A stretch of DNA of 64,000 bases, taken from assembly GCA_015660885.1 (NCBI GenBank), contig JACTUB010000011.1, forward strand, positions 1-64,000, read 5' to 3'. The number at the start of each line of letters is the position of its first letter. Positions within the stretch are counted from its first letter, which is position 1. The DNA is from Methanoregulaceae archaeon. Its GTDB lineage: Archaea > Halobacteriota > Methanomicrobia > Methanomicrobiales > Methanospirillaceae. Positions 25,473 through 34,375 of this stretch are shown one piece after another. The notes beneath the pieces are model-generated. The model had not been told where the DNA came from. It did not search any database and saw only the letters and a list, made by a program, of their open reading frames with translations. The position numbers were made by a program, and so were the translations under genes.

Positions 25473-25898
25473 ATGATGGTTGATGATAAGAAAAGAAAGG
25501 GCTCAGAAAATTACAATAAACCAGTATCGGACAAAAAAACAGCAAAGAACGTGGATGAGTACCTGGCTGCCGTTCCGGAAGAGATGAGGGCAGTGCTTGA
25601 AAACCTCCGGAAGACAATCAGGGCGGCTGCACCGATGGCAGAAGAAGTCATCAGCTACCGGATCCCGACCTTCAGGTATCACGGGCCGCTGGTCCATTTT
25701 GCTGCATTCAGGGATCATTTTAGTTTTATTGTGGCAGGTAAACCGCTCATGGAAACATTCAGTAGCGAACTCTGGCCTTATGATATCTCCGGCACAACCA
25801 TCCATTTCTCGGCAAAAAATCCACTTCCCGCGTTGCTCGTCAAAAAAATTGTCAAAGCAAGAATTGAAGAGAATGAAGCGAGAGCAAAAATACGTTGA
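25473..25898 (+). CDS. DUF1801 / YdhG-like protein
   Basis: 141 residues with a charged N-terminus. The DUF1801 fold is recognisable in VDEYLAAVPEEMRAVLENLR, the AEEVISYRIPTFRYHG block and the later FIVAGKPL and HFSAKNPLPALLVKKIVKAR. Relatives include the Bacillus frataxin-like iron chaperone, but most members are uncharacterised. ATG 25473. The VOC gene follows after 53 bases. Confidence 0.85.
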   Translation: MMVDDKKRKGSENYNKPVSDKKTAKNVDEYLAAVPEEMRAVLENLRKTIRAAAPMAEEVISYRIPTFRYHGPLVHFAAFRDHFSFIVAGKPLMETFSSELWPYDISGTTIHFSAKNPLPALLVKKIVKARIEENEARAKIR

Positions 25899-25951
25899 CC
25901 CTCCCGAGCTCTTTGATCCAGATTTTATAGAATAACGTGGAGGAAAATAGT

Positions 25952-26425
25952 ATGCAGAAAATCACTCCATTCCTGTGGTTCGACCACCAGGCCGAGGAAG
26001 CGATGAATTTCTATGTCTCGGTCTTTAAAAATTCAAAGATTGTAAACATTACCCGCTACGGGGAGGTAGGACCGGGACCGAAAGGGACGGTCATGACCGC
26101 AAAGTTCCTGATCGAAGGACAGGAATTTGTCGCCCTCAATGGCGGCCCGGTATTCACGTTCTCACCAGCCATATCGTTTGTCGTGAACTGCGGGACGCAG
26201 GAAGAAGTAGATGAGTTCTGGGAGAAGCTTTCCGAAGGCGGAGAGAAACAACAATGCGGCTGGCTGAAAGACAAATTCGGCGTCTCGTGGCAGGTTGTTC
26301 CTGCAGTTTTAATCGAAATGCTGAATGACGTGGATGCGGTAAAATCCCAGAGAGTTATGAAGGCAATTCTTCAGATGGATAAGATTGACATAAAACGCTT
26401 GAAGCAGGCATATAACCATAAATAG
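25952..26425 (+). CDS. VOC family protein (PhnB / 3-demethylubiquinone methyltransferase-like)
   Basis: 157 residues from ATG 25952 (MQKITPFLWFDHQAEEAMNF). GGAGGAAAATAGT before this ATG decides the start against a GTG 15 bases earlier. Two beta-alpha-beta modules of the glyoxalase/VOC fold: SVFKNSKIVNITRYGE, then FVALNGGPVFTFSPAISFVV, and the C-terminal CGWLKDKFGVSWQVVP. Despite the database name these are not proven methyltransferases. Probably cotranscribed with the DUF1801 gene. Confidence 0.9.
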   Translation: MQKITPFLWFDHQAEEAMNFYVSVFKNSKIVNITRYGEVGPGPKGTVMTAKFLIEGQEFVALNGGPVFTFSPAISFVVNCGTQEEVDEFWEKLSEGGEKQQCGWLKDKFGVSWQVVPAVLIEMLNDVDAVKSQRVMKAILQMDKIDIKRLKQAYNHK

Positions 26426-26449
26426 TAATTTTCATTCTGTCGCTTTTTT

Positions 26450-26962
26450 TTAAGTACCCGGCCCGTAGAGCATCCTGCGGGTCGTATCCCGTATCCACAC
26501 ATGCTGATGTTCCCAGGTTTCCCAGACCGACTCCGACCACATTCTGATCATTGCGTCTTTCTTTTCATCCGTATCAGCCAGCAGGACATCCATCACGGTC
26601 AGTTTCGCCGGTTGTGCGGGTGGTTCCAGACGGGGCCAGTCTTTCCGCACTTCTGCTATCTTCATATGTGCCTGCTGCACCTGTTTCCCGGTATATCCTT
26701 TTTCTGTTGCAAGGTAAAGCCCGATAAGGGCAAATACGGTGGTAATGGTGCGCGTCCTCCCCCCGGCATGCTGGGCCGCATACGCATCCACGACATGCTG
26801 GTGAATGAAGCTGGCATCATTTTTTGAAAGGGTGTAATATGTTATCTCGTAGTACAACTCCCTGCACTCGCCCGAAGCATTGAACCGGTCGTCGGGATTA
26901 AGGTACCTGTCGGGGAGCCTGAGTAAACACCCGGGACATTCGATCATTCTCTCCTGCTCCAT
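26450..26962 (-). CDS. DUF5946-type protein
   Basis: 170 residues. The N-terminal CPGCLLRLPD pair and the block FIHQHVVDAYAAQHAGGRTR match the DUF5946 pattern of a CPGC ribbon followed by a helical domain with a VDTYAAQHP-like motif. C-terminal region is Trp-rich (WSESVWETWEHQHVW). Cytoplasmic; function unknown. Convergent with the VOC gene. Confidence 0.75.
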   Translation of the reverse strand: MEQERMIECPGCLLRLPDRYLNPDDRFNASGECRELYYEITYYTLSKNDASFIHQHVVDAYAAQHAGGRTRTITTVFALIGLYLATEKGYTGKQVQQAHMKIAEVRKDWPRLEPPAQPAKLTVMDVLLADTDEKKDAMIRMWSESVWETWEHQHVWIRDTTRRMLYGPGT

Positions 26963-27243
26963 ACCCGGGTCCTCACTCTTCTAGCATATGACGGGCCGGC
27001 AGAAAAAATCTGGGCCGTATCGCTGAAACGGTAAAAAAATACCCGGTAATGGCTTCACATCGCGTTTCCCTCTCAATCATTTTATCTTCCTTTAAGAAGA
27101 GAGCATGAAACATGAAGTATTATCTTTTCAGCCATCAGACAGCCGGTGATTAGGGCATTCCGGGGACAGCCGGGCACGTCCCGGTAATGGGGGAACCTTA
27201 ATAAAAAGCGCTCTCTTAACATTCCTGATACTGGTGGAATGGC

Positions 27244-28563
27244 ATGACATGGTCAACATCCCGGTCTCTCATACCGCTGCTCGTTGTTGTCCTGGTCACA
27301 TCCTCGGGGTGTATATCTCCCCAGGGAACGGTAAACGCCACATCTATCCCGATGGGAACTACAGGGATTCCCGCAATAAACGCATCCTCTCCGGTTCCCA
27401 CAATTGTTGCCCCCCTGACGAAGGCATATGATCCAGCTTCCACGCCCGCGGGCAGATCCTCCCTGAACGTAGTGCGGGGAGAACCGTTCACTATCAACGG
27501 CACTGTGGACAACCTGTCGATAACTGACGTGCAGGTCTGGTTACTGGATGGTACTATCTCAACGACAATTATCCCTGTCATGCCGGATGGATCATTCCGG
27601 ATAACCCTTGATTCCCTCACGACTGCTGCACTGTCCCGGTACTTTTCATCAGCGATCGTCGTGCAGTATCCTTCACCCCCGGATCATTTTTCAGTAATGC
27701 GGAACACGACCAGTGGTGAGGTGGTCGAGACGGAGAGCGGACGGGCAACTTCTGTCCTCGCCCACCTGAACGATGACGGTACCTATCCTACCACCCAGGC
27801 AGACTACCTTGAACAGGTAATAACGGCAGCCGGTGATTCCGATACCGTATATTTCCTCAACGGCGTTGATGCTTGGATCACAATTGATCCGGTCAGCCCA
27901 AGCCAGCCGGGAACTCTGGCTGTCCGGGGTAACACGAGTCTCCCTGCCGGGACAGAGCTTTCGATCAGGGTTGCCACGATCAACGCACACCCGACACCAC
28001 AAAATTATGACTTTTCCCATGAGATTACAGATGGAACTGCAGTTGTCTCATCCGGAACGGGTGGTGCCAGTCAATATTCCGGTATAATCGATACCTCACG
28101 GCTCAATACGGGTAAATACACTATTCTTGTCGCATCAGGTGACGATAACCTGCAGGCAAACACGATTAGTACTGTTGACCTGATCGCACCACTACCCGCG
28201 CACCCGGAAAAAGGAAATTACATCAACTGGTCCCGCCTTGCATTACCTGATCTTGTTGTGAATGGGACCCTTCAGCCGGTTATGCTGGATGGAGGATGGC
28301 GGATTGTTCCGCCCGGAACCCAAAAATCCAATAATGAGGTGCCGTACGGCTCAATAATCGACTGCACACCTGATGGAATCTGCCGGATCTTCAACCAATC
28401 CGGGATCCAGTTCTTCGCAGTATATGACTCGAACGAGGCGCACTCCATGGAAGTGCCAAATGGCGCGATGGTGGACACGGAAAGAGTCGGGAATGTCACG
28501 TTCATCGAACTCAACGGTGAAGTGATTTTGACAAAAATTGATGAGTACCCGCGGGGTGGATAG
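27244..28563 (+). CDS. DUF3821-type lipoprotein
   Basis: 439 residues. Signal peptide with lipobox VTSSGC (residues about 19-24) predicts lipid anchoring outside the cell. A Thr/Ser/Pro-rich linker leads to the DUF3821 region (VVRGEPFTINGTV, then VQVWLLDG and HLNDDGTYPTTQADYL), a surface family of Methanomicrobiales. The C-terminal 100 residues form a further beta-rich domain (VVNGTLQPVMLDGGWRIVPP). The end overlaps the UbiA gene by 23 bases, which is unusual for a lipoprotein and an enzyme of lipid modification. Confidence 0.8.
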   Translation: MTWSTSRSLIPLLVVVLVTSSGCISPQGTVNATSIPMGTTGIPAINASSPVPTIVAPLTKAYDPASTPAGRSSLNVVRGEPFTINGTVDNLSITDVQVWLLDGTISTTIIPVMPDGSFRITLDSLTTAALSRYFSSAIVVQYPSPPDHFSVMRNTTSGEVVETESGRATSVLAHLNDDGTYPTTQADYLEQVITAAGDSDTVYFLNGVDAWITIDPVSPSQPGTLAVRGNTSLPAGTELSIRVATINAHPTPQNYDFSHEITDGTAVVSSGTGGASQYSGIIDTSRLNTGKYTILVASGDDNLQANTISTVDLIAPLPAHPEKGNYINWSRLALPDLVVNGTLQPVMLDGGWRIVPPGTQKSNNEVPYGSIIDCTPDGICRIFNQSGIQFFAVYDSNEAHSMEVPNGAMVDTERVGNVTFIELNGEVILTKIDEYPRGG

Positions 28564-29512
28564 CATCGACCCCCGTACATTCCGGCGCATCCTGCGGATC
28601 GAGGGGCTCATTCCCTTTACCTGGTGTGCCATTCTGCTCGGGTTCGTGGTGACGCTGTGGGAAGTCGGGTTTTCCGGCGCTGACTGGAGCCTGTTCGTTA
28701 TCGCGGTTGTGGCAGCTTTGCTCGTCCATATCGATGCCCATATCTGGAATGACATCATGGATCGGGAAATCGACCGGCATGAGAAAAGCAGGGAGACGGG
28801 ACGGGACCGCCCTCTGGTGTACGGCTGGGCGACCGTGGGAGACTACAGGAAGATGTCTGCGATTATCACGCTCCTCGTGGTGGTCCTTGCTGCGTTCCTT
28901 ACGATACAGCGGATATATATTCCCCTGCTGTTTGTCATCGGCTTTTTGTTCGATTATGGGTATAATCATCCCCGCATCGCGCTGGCTTACCATCCGTTCA
29001 CTGAATGGTACATTTTTCCCTGGCTGGTCGTCGGGGTCACGGTGACCGTCGTCTATGCTGCGACCGGCATATTCTCCCTGCTGGCCTTCATCCTGTCGCT
29101 GCTGCATGGCCTGACGGTGACCTGTTTTGTGGTATCAATGATGCGCCGGGATACCCATTCCGACCGGCTGGGGGGAAAATGCACATCTTCTGTATGGTTT
29201 CCGGGGGTGCCGCACTCGACGGTATTTGGAATTATTACCCTGCTCGTATCTTTCCTGATGCTTTACCCCCTGGCCCGGATCCTTGGAAGTATGGATCTCG
29301 CATATATGCTTGTCCTCACGACCGCTATTATCGCAGGGATCAATACTGTCCTCGGAGCAGGAATCGATCAGCTCTGCACCCGCGCCATGTACTCCGTCTT
29401 TCCTGATTTTGAGGTTAAAGCCCACAAACTCGTGCTGCGGCAGGTCGGGGCATCTATGGTACATGCTGTGGCGGTTACTGTCATTTTACTGGTGTTTGGG
29501 GGGATTTTATGA
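28541..29512 (+). CDS. UbiA-family prenyltransferase
   Basis: 323 residues, eight or nine hydrophobic helices. The prenyl-diphosphate binding motif is N70-D71-x-x-D74-x-x-x-D78 in WNDIMDREIDRH, followed by RPLVYG as in the family. Transfers a polyprenyl chain to an aromatic or lipid acceptor in the membrane; the acceptor is unknown (UbiA paralogues serve archaeol synthesis and quinone-like compounds). Start ATG 28541 lies inside the end of the lipoprotein gene; GTG 28556 is an alternative. Its stop overlaps the next gene as ATGA. Confidence 0.88.
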   Translation: MSTRGVDSIDPRTFRRILRIEGLIPFTWCAILLGFVVTLWEVGFSGADWSLFVIAVVAALLVHIDAHIWNDIMDREIDRHEKSRETGRDRPLVYGWATVGDYRKMSAIITLLVVVLAAFLTIQRIYIPLLFVIGFLFDYGYNHPRIALAYHPFTEWYIFPWLVVGVTVTVVYAATGIFSLLAFILSLLHGLTVTCFVVSMMRRDTHSDRLGGKCTSSVWFPGVPHSTVFGIITLLVSFLMLYPLARILGSMDLAYMLVLTTAIIAGINTVLGAGIDQLCTRAMYSVFPDFEVKAHKLVLRQVGASMVHAVAVTVILLVFGGIL

Positions 29513-30573
29513 ACGTCGCGATTGCAGGTTCCGGGATCGCCGGGGGGTACCTGGCGAGGCTTCTTGAGCAGAGGGGGATCTCACCGGATGTCTACGACGG
29601 CATGGACCATGACACGCACTGCAGATGTCGCTCATGCGGGTGGGGGGTCCCCGGAGGTATCGAAATGTATCTCGCCAATGTGGGCCTTGACTTTAACGAG
29701 TACCTCCTCGAATCCATGTCATCGATGAATTTTGACGGCCTCGTGGCAAAGACGCCCCTCTGCACCCTCAACAAGCCCCGGCTTATCAGGGATCTCGCGA
29801 GGGGTACCGGATTGAAGAAGCAGAACCTGGGGCCGGAGGAGTCGGAGGACTATGATATTGTGGTAGATGCCACCGGGATCACCCGGGCTTTCCTGCCACC
29901 CTGCAGATCTGATCTGGCACTGCCGACTCTGCAGCACAGGGTGGCTGTCGAATCCCACGGGAGCGAATGCCTTGAGGCGGGGGTCTACGGCAACCGTATA
30001 CCCGGACTTGGTTACCTGTGGATCTTTCCCGTGGGAAACAATCACTATCATATAGGCATTGGCGGCATCGGTCTTGTCCGGCTGGACAGCCTTCTGGAGC
30101 GGTTTTACCAGGACTCGTCCAGGCGTTTTTCATTCACCACGCTCTGCAGCTGTCACGGGTCCGTCCGGGTCGCTTCCCCCTACTATTCGACGCCATTCTA
30201 TTGTAAAAAGACCCGGAAAGACGGGACGCCCCAGGTTATCGTTGGCATTGGTGAATCAATAGGGACTGTAGCGCCATTCACGGGGGAAGGTATTGTCTAT
30301 TCGCTGGAATGCGCAAAAATTTTCGCAGATTCCTGGCCGGATTATGAGCGTTATACCAACTCTGTGCTGGCCAGGTTTGCATGGATGAAAAAAGAGCGGG
30401 AAACGCTCGATTATCTCCTCTCACGGGAAGGAAAGAGCGGACCGAGGCTGCGGGACCGGTGGAGGTTCTTCTGCAATGCCCGTCGTTCTGGGATCGGTCT
30501 CCCCATGCTGGAGGCTTTCCGGCGGATGGGAACCCTTTCGCAATGGGTTGAGAGCCCGGACCAGACGTTATGA
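29509..30573 (+). CDS. geranylgeranyl reductase-family FAD protein
   Basis: 354 residues of the GGR family, which saturate prenyl double bonds. FAD-binding GSGIAGGYLARLL (7-19), then the family block PGLGYLWIFPVGNNHYHIG and a late FAD contact GESIGTVAPFTGEGI. The N-terminal part carries a CRCRSCGWGVPGG segment with the Cys pattern of archaeal GGR. The ATGA overlap with UbiA makes a transferase-reductase pair that should act in sequence on one isoprenoid lipid. Some paralogues build archaeol; this one, in an isolated operon with a lipoprotein, may act on another product. Confidence 0.85.
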   Translation: MNVAIAGSGIAGGYLARLLEQRGISPDVYDGMDHDTHCRCRSCGWGVPGGIEMYLANVGLDFNEYLLESMSSMNFDGLVAKTPLCTLNKPRLIRDLARGTGLKKQNLGPEESEDYDIVVDATGITRAFLPPCRSDLALPTLQHRVAVESHGSECLEAGVYGNRIPGLGYLWIFPVGNNHYHIGIGGIGLVRLDSLLERFYQDSSRRFSFTTLCSCHGSVRVASPYYSTPFYCKKTRKDGTPQVIVGIGESIGTVAPFTGEGIVYSLECAKIFADSWPDYERYTNSVLARFAWMKKERETLDYLLSREGKSGPRLRDRWRFFCNARRSGIGLPMLEAFRRMGTLSQWVESPDQTL

Positions 30574-30620
30574 CCGTTTCTTCATCTGACCGTGCTTTAC
30601 GGAGTCCTAACCTGCCCCTT

Positions 30621-32000
30621 TCACCGGGGAAGCATGGCCGGGTTCCCCAGCCCCTGCAGCAGCAGCGCCTGGGTGACGATCATCCGTTCCAGTTCACCGG
30701 TATCAACACTCTCGTTTGACCCATGGATCCTCGATCGTTCGTTGTCCTCGCATCCCCAGAGGATAAACTCTGCTCCCGGAACGACACGTTTCAGTACGTT
30801 CAGGAGAGGGATAGTACCGCCGCCCCCGGCCTCCTGGACCGGGCGGCGGTACACCGCCCCCATAACCTTCCTGGCAGCTTCATAGCCTTGTCCGCCGGTG
30901 GGGCAGATGAAACCGGATGAAGTATGAACTTCGCTGATCTCCACATGCACGTGCCAGGGGGCAGCAGCCCGGAGGTAGTCTGCCAGGAGCCGGATCTCCT
31001 GCTGCGGGTCTGCTCCCGGCGCTATGCGCATGCTGATCCTGGCCCGTGCCTGCGGGATGAGAATATTTGAAGCGTCCCGGACGGCAGGTGCATCGATCCC
31101 GATGACCGTGAGGGAGGGCTTGGACCAGAGCCGGGAACCGATAGTGCCCGTGCCTATCGTATCCACACCATCGAGCAGGCCGGACAGCCGCCGGTACAGG
31201 TCTTCAGGATACTCCGATCCGGACCAGAGAAATGAAGAGAGACCGGCGATGGCAACATCGCCCAGCTCGTCATGAAGGGTGGCAAGCATCTTGATGAGTG
31301 CGACCAGGGCATCGGGTGCCGGGCCGCCGAATTCTCCTGAATGGACTGCATGGGCAAGAGACCTGGCGGTGACAACACAGGAAACCTCGCCCCTCAGCGT
31401 AGTGCTCAGAACCGGCCTGCCTGCCACCAGCTTTCCCATATCAGTGATGACGAACAGGTCGCAGCGGAACAGTCCCGGGTGGGCTTCGGCAAACGCTTCA
31501 AGATGGCTTGCCGTCTCCTCTTCACCCTCGATAATCACCTTGATGCCGACAGGGTACCTCCCGGAGAGCGCCCTGATGGTTGCGGCAATGGTGACAATTC
31601 CCGACTTGTTGTCAGCAGCTCCCCTCCCGAATAAGCGCCCGTCTCTGATGACCGGTGTCCACGGGTCGGTTTCCCAGCCGTCTTCCCTTCGTGCAGGCTG
31701 GACATCATAATGGGCATACAGGAGGACCGTTGGTGCCCCGGGCGGGGGCGGGATATCGCCAGCCACGGCAGGGTAACCTCCGGGAATTTCGAGCAGACGG
31801 GCATTTGACAGTCCGTACCGTCTCAAAAGGTCTGCGGTTGCTGCCGCCATCCGATGGACTGGTTCCGGGGGATATCCCGGAAACGCAACGGATGGCACCA
31901 TGATGAGTTTTTTGAGATCCCCGATAACCTCGGCTATGAATGTCCGGACATTCCTGGACATTGCATCGACGTTTGCAGGATCAGGGTTATTGCATTCCAT
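30621..32000 (-). CDS. M20 family metallopeptidase
   Basis: 459 residues from ATG 32000 (MECNNPDPAN); a GTG frame reaching 32057 is less likely. Metal-binding blocks of M20 dipeptidases: YAHYDVQP, GRGAADNKSG and IEGEEETAS, then the lid domain and a C-terminal GGGGTIPLL region and GCEDNERSRIHGSNESVD with the last His ligand. Cytoplasmic di- or carboxypeptidase. Convergent with the GGR gene (47 bases apart). Confidence 0.9.
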   Translation of the reverse strand: MECNNPDPANVDAMSRNVRTFIAEVIGDLKKLIMVPSVAFPGYPPEPVHRMAAATADLLRRYGLSNARLLEIPGGYPAVAGDIPPPPGAPTVLLYAHYDVQPARREDGWETDPWTPVIRDGRLFGRGAADNKSGIVTIAATIRALSGRYPVGIKVIIEGEEETASHLEAFAEAHPGLFRCDLFVITDMGKLVAGRPVLSTTLRGEVSCVVTARSLAHAVHSGEFGGPAPDALVALIKMLATLHDELGDVAIAGLSSFLWSGSEYPEDLYRRLSGLLDGVDTIGTGTIGSRLWSKPSLTVIGIDAPAVRDASNILIPQARARISMRIAPGADPQQEIRLLADYLRAAAPWHVHVEISEVHTSSGFICPTGGQGYEAARKVMGAVYRRPVQEAGGGGTIPLLNVLKRVVPGAEFILWGCEDNERSRIHGSNESVDTGELERMIVTQALLLQGLGNPAMLPR

Positions 32001-32345
32001 GTCTGATCCGGATATATGGTCTTTTTGACAGATGAACTCTCTTGGCATATCCCGCACGCTGGGGACCGGACCTGACGATATACCCTGACATTCTCCGAAG
32101 ATCGGATTTCGGACTTCGTGTTCTCGCTCCGCTGTCCCCGGGCTGTTTTTCTAACGTGAAACACAACAACCGCAGCAAGAACTGCCGCCCGGATGTTCAG
32201 GATGTGGTCCTTACAGGTTATCCGGTTGATCTTCACTGTATTAGTCGTAAAAAAATCGTCGTTGACTAAAAAAATTTCGTTGCTCCCAGATTGACCCATA
32301 AATATTATCACGCGTATCTGTTGTATCAGTAAAGGTGAAGGTCTG
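32001..32345. other. intergenic region between M20 peptidase and Cys-rich lipoprotein genes
   Basis: Divergent promoters expected. AT-rich TAAAAAAATTTCG near 32267-32279 and CATAAATATTATCA near 32297-32310 are TATA candidates for the lipoprotein gene. No gene seen. Confidence 0.4.
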
Positions 32346-32720
32346 ATGAAAACTTCCTTGGTCATTTTAGCGATGTGCATAACCGTACTCGCCATGCTTA
32401 TCGCGGGCTGCACGTCTTCCCAGCCGGTGGGTGCAGTCCCTCCGATATCACCTTCGGTCGCGACGACAACCGCGACCTCGTTCACCTGCGGGTTCACCAG
32501 TTGCCATGGTCTTGACCTCGCGTGCGGGCCAAATCCCCCGCAGGTCTGTCCGATGTATTACCAGCTTGGCGATAAGTGCCGCCAGTATGCATACTGCAGT
32601 AATACCAGCGGCTCCTGCAGTCTGGTCACAACTCAACAGTTCGCCAGCTGTAAAAGCTGTATCGAGAGATGCGGGGGCGCTGATCCGGCTGAGATACTTT
32701 CGTGTGAAGAGAAGTGCTGA
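32346..32720 (+). CDS. Cys-rich lipoprotein
   Basis: 124 residues with a lipoprotein signal peptide, lipobox LIAGC at about 18-22, then a short Thr/Pro linker. The exported part carries twelve cysteines in about 80 residues (for example TCGFTSCHG, KCRQYAYC, SCKSCIERCGG), enough for six disulfides or for metal binding. No family recognised. Single gene, convergent with the decayed EVE gene. Confidence 0.75.
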   Translation: MKTSLVILAMCITVLAMLIAGCTSSQPVGAVPPISPSVATTTATSFTCGFTSCHGLDLACGPNPPQVCPMYYQLGDKCRQYAYCSNTSGSCSLVTTQQFASCKSCIERCGGADPAEILSCEEKC

Positions 32721-32782
32721 AAGGCCGGATCGACCGACGCATACCCGCTTCCCACATTATTATGCGATTCCCATGCACGTGA

Positions 32783-33230
32783 TCAGGAGGTCCTCATCAT
32801 CTCCTGGGTCCTGTACGAACCTACCGGAAGTCGAAGGATTGCAGCTCCCCATGACTTCTTGTTCCGGATGAACTGCAGGTCGTTGATAAGCGGCCTGATC
32901 TTCACCCCGCCGCTCTTAAGGTACTTCACGTTTCTCCGGGAGGGTTTGAAACCCGGTGACATTTCTCCCTGCGCGATCTCATCGTCTGCCACTTCGCCAA
33001 GCGCAGTGAACGCAGGGAGCGGTTCGTCTCTCCCGGATGCAAGCTTCGGGGAACAATAAAGGATCCGGTCGCCGGCGTGCATCCTGGCAAGACCAGTCCG
33101 CTTTCCGTGTCCTGCCTGCGCAAACCCCCTGCTCCACCAAGCTTCACGTGTTCTAAGGATGCGGCAAGAATCCAGAACCTCAGGGTCGTCGTGATGACCC
33201 GGTATTTTTCTGCCGGAGCAAATATCTTGG
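32783..33230 (-). pseudogene. EVE-domain (UPF0310) protein with frameshift
   Basis: The downstream frame reads MHAGDRILYCSPKLASG, then PAFTALGEV, GFKPSRRNVKYL and IRPLINDLQFIRNKKSWGAA, the C-terminal two thirds of UPF0310/EVE, a fold that binds modified bases. The missing start is found upstream in another frame: FWILAASLEHVKLG, then GFAQAGHGKRTGLAR in the main frame. They join at a run of five G (reverse strand; 33125-33129), where one added base would restore a full-length protein of about 145 residues. No ATG starts the first part. Decay or a sequencing error are both possible. Confidence 0.75.
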
Positions 33231-33399
33231 GATTATGGCTAAAAGAGTGGATATCTCCCCGGCGTAAAAATGCCGGAACACCCCCGGGGAAACAAAGTTC
33301 ATTAACGGAGAACCAAGCCGGGGGGAGAGCAGGTTTCCTGCGGGTGAGCTCTGGCATACTCGGACACTTGCGTGAGAGCAGGGTCAACGACCGGGAACA

Positions 33400-33675
33400 C
33401 TATAACCTGAACCCCGGAATGGTATCGAACAGTTTCTGATAAATCTCGGTAAAAAGTGCAATATAGTCACCCGCACGTTCGGTAGCAACATAGGTGGATT
33501 TTTCCCCGTCTTTCATGACAGAAAGATATCCCTTCGAATGGAGAAACTCAAGATATTCCTGCCCGGTCTTCGAGTTGAGGTCGCAACGGTTGATAACTGC
33601 AGTAAACGACCGTGGAGATTTGCAGTACACGAGGATCTCCCAGTAAATTTCGTAGGGGGAGCGACGGCCGTTCAT
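33400..33675 (-). CDS. winged-helix protein of the archaeal HTH_45 type
   Basis: 91 residues: SPYEIYWEILVYCKSPRSFT, then RCDLNSKTGQEYLEFLHSKG and a wing YVATERAGDYI, which is the usual archaeal PF14947-type winged helix. It begins with an ATGA overlap on the membrane protein upstream, so the two are coupled and the regulator may control its own operon or sense through the membrane partner. Confidence 0.85.
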   Translation of the reverse strand: MNGRRSPYEIYWEILVYCKSPRSFTAVINRCDLNSKTGQEYLEFLHSKGYLSVMKDGEKSTYVATERAGDYIALFTEIYQKLFDTIPGFRL

Positions 33676-34298
33676 TCCTTGTCAATCCCCATGGATTTTT
33701 TAAGCGTTTCCTCAGAACGGACAGTTTCCTGCAACCGCAGGTCCCATGCAGCAGAATACTTCTGGAAATACAGGCTGAACCTCAGGCTTACACAACCGAT
33801 GGTCAGGTTGATCCCTGCAGCGATGACCGAGAGGAGTCGGGTCGTTATATCTCCTGCACCGATTCCCTGGACAACATTCAGGATGCCGAGTGCGAGAAAA
33901 ACGGAGCCGCCCAGGGTACAGATGATCATCATCCATGCTATCCTTTTTTTGTTCTCACGGTAATGGGCCATAAGGCGTACGATCCAGCCGGTCAGGATTT
34001 CGCCGGGTACCGGCTCAGAACGTTTACGGTATTCCCTGCGGATTCCCGTGATCCCCTTCAGGATTCTGGCGCTGGAAAGAATCCACATAAGGCCAAGTCC
34101 AAAACACATTAGGGAAAACGCCCCGGTGAGTGCCCGTAAAACAACTGAAGGCTGCAGCCCGTTTAGTCCGAGTACCGAAGAAACTACGAACTGCATCCCG
34201 AATGCCATCGCCATTGCCCCGAATACCAGGTTCAGGAGTACCAGCATAAAGAAGCTATTCAGTTCGTTTTTGAATTGCATAATCGTGTTATCTTTCAT
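33672..34298 (-). CDS. four-helix membrane protein coupled to the winged-helix gene
   Basis: 208 residues from ATG 34298 (MKDNTIMQFK). Four hydrophobic segments: about 12-45 (long, perhaps two half helices), 56-75, 120-145 and 148-170, with a basic cytoplasmic loop (RREYRKRSEPVPGE) in the middle. No family recognised. Ends in an ATGA overlap with the HTH_45 regulator, suggesting a membrane sensor/regulator pair. Confidence 0.7.
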   Translation of the reverse strand: MKDNTIMQFKNELNSFFMLVLLNLVFGAMAMAFGMQFVVSSVLGLNGLQPSVVLRALTGAFSLMCFGLGLMWILSSARILKGITGIRREYRKRSEPVPGEILTGWIVRLMAHYRENKKRIAWMMIICTLGGSVFLALGILNVVQGIGAGDITTRLLSVIAAGINLTIGCVSLRFSLYFQKYSAAWDLRLQETVRSEETLKKSMGIDKE

Positions 34299-34375
34299 GC
34301 GGTTTTCCACCGCTCCATACGTATATTGACATTACCAGATTAATGACCATGAACCTGAGATACGTACCTTAACTT

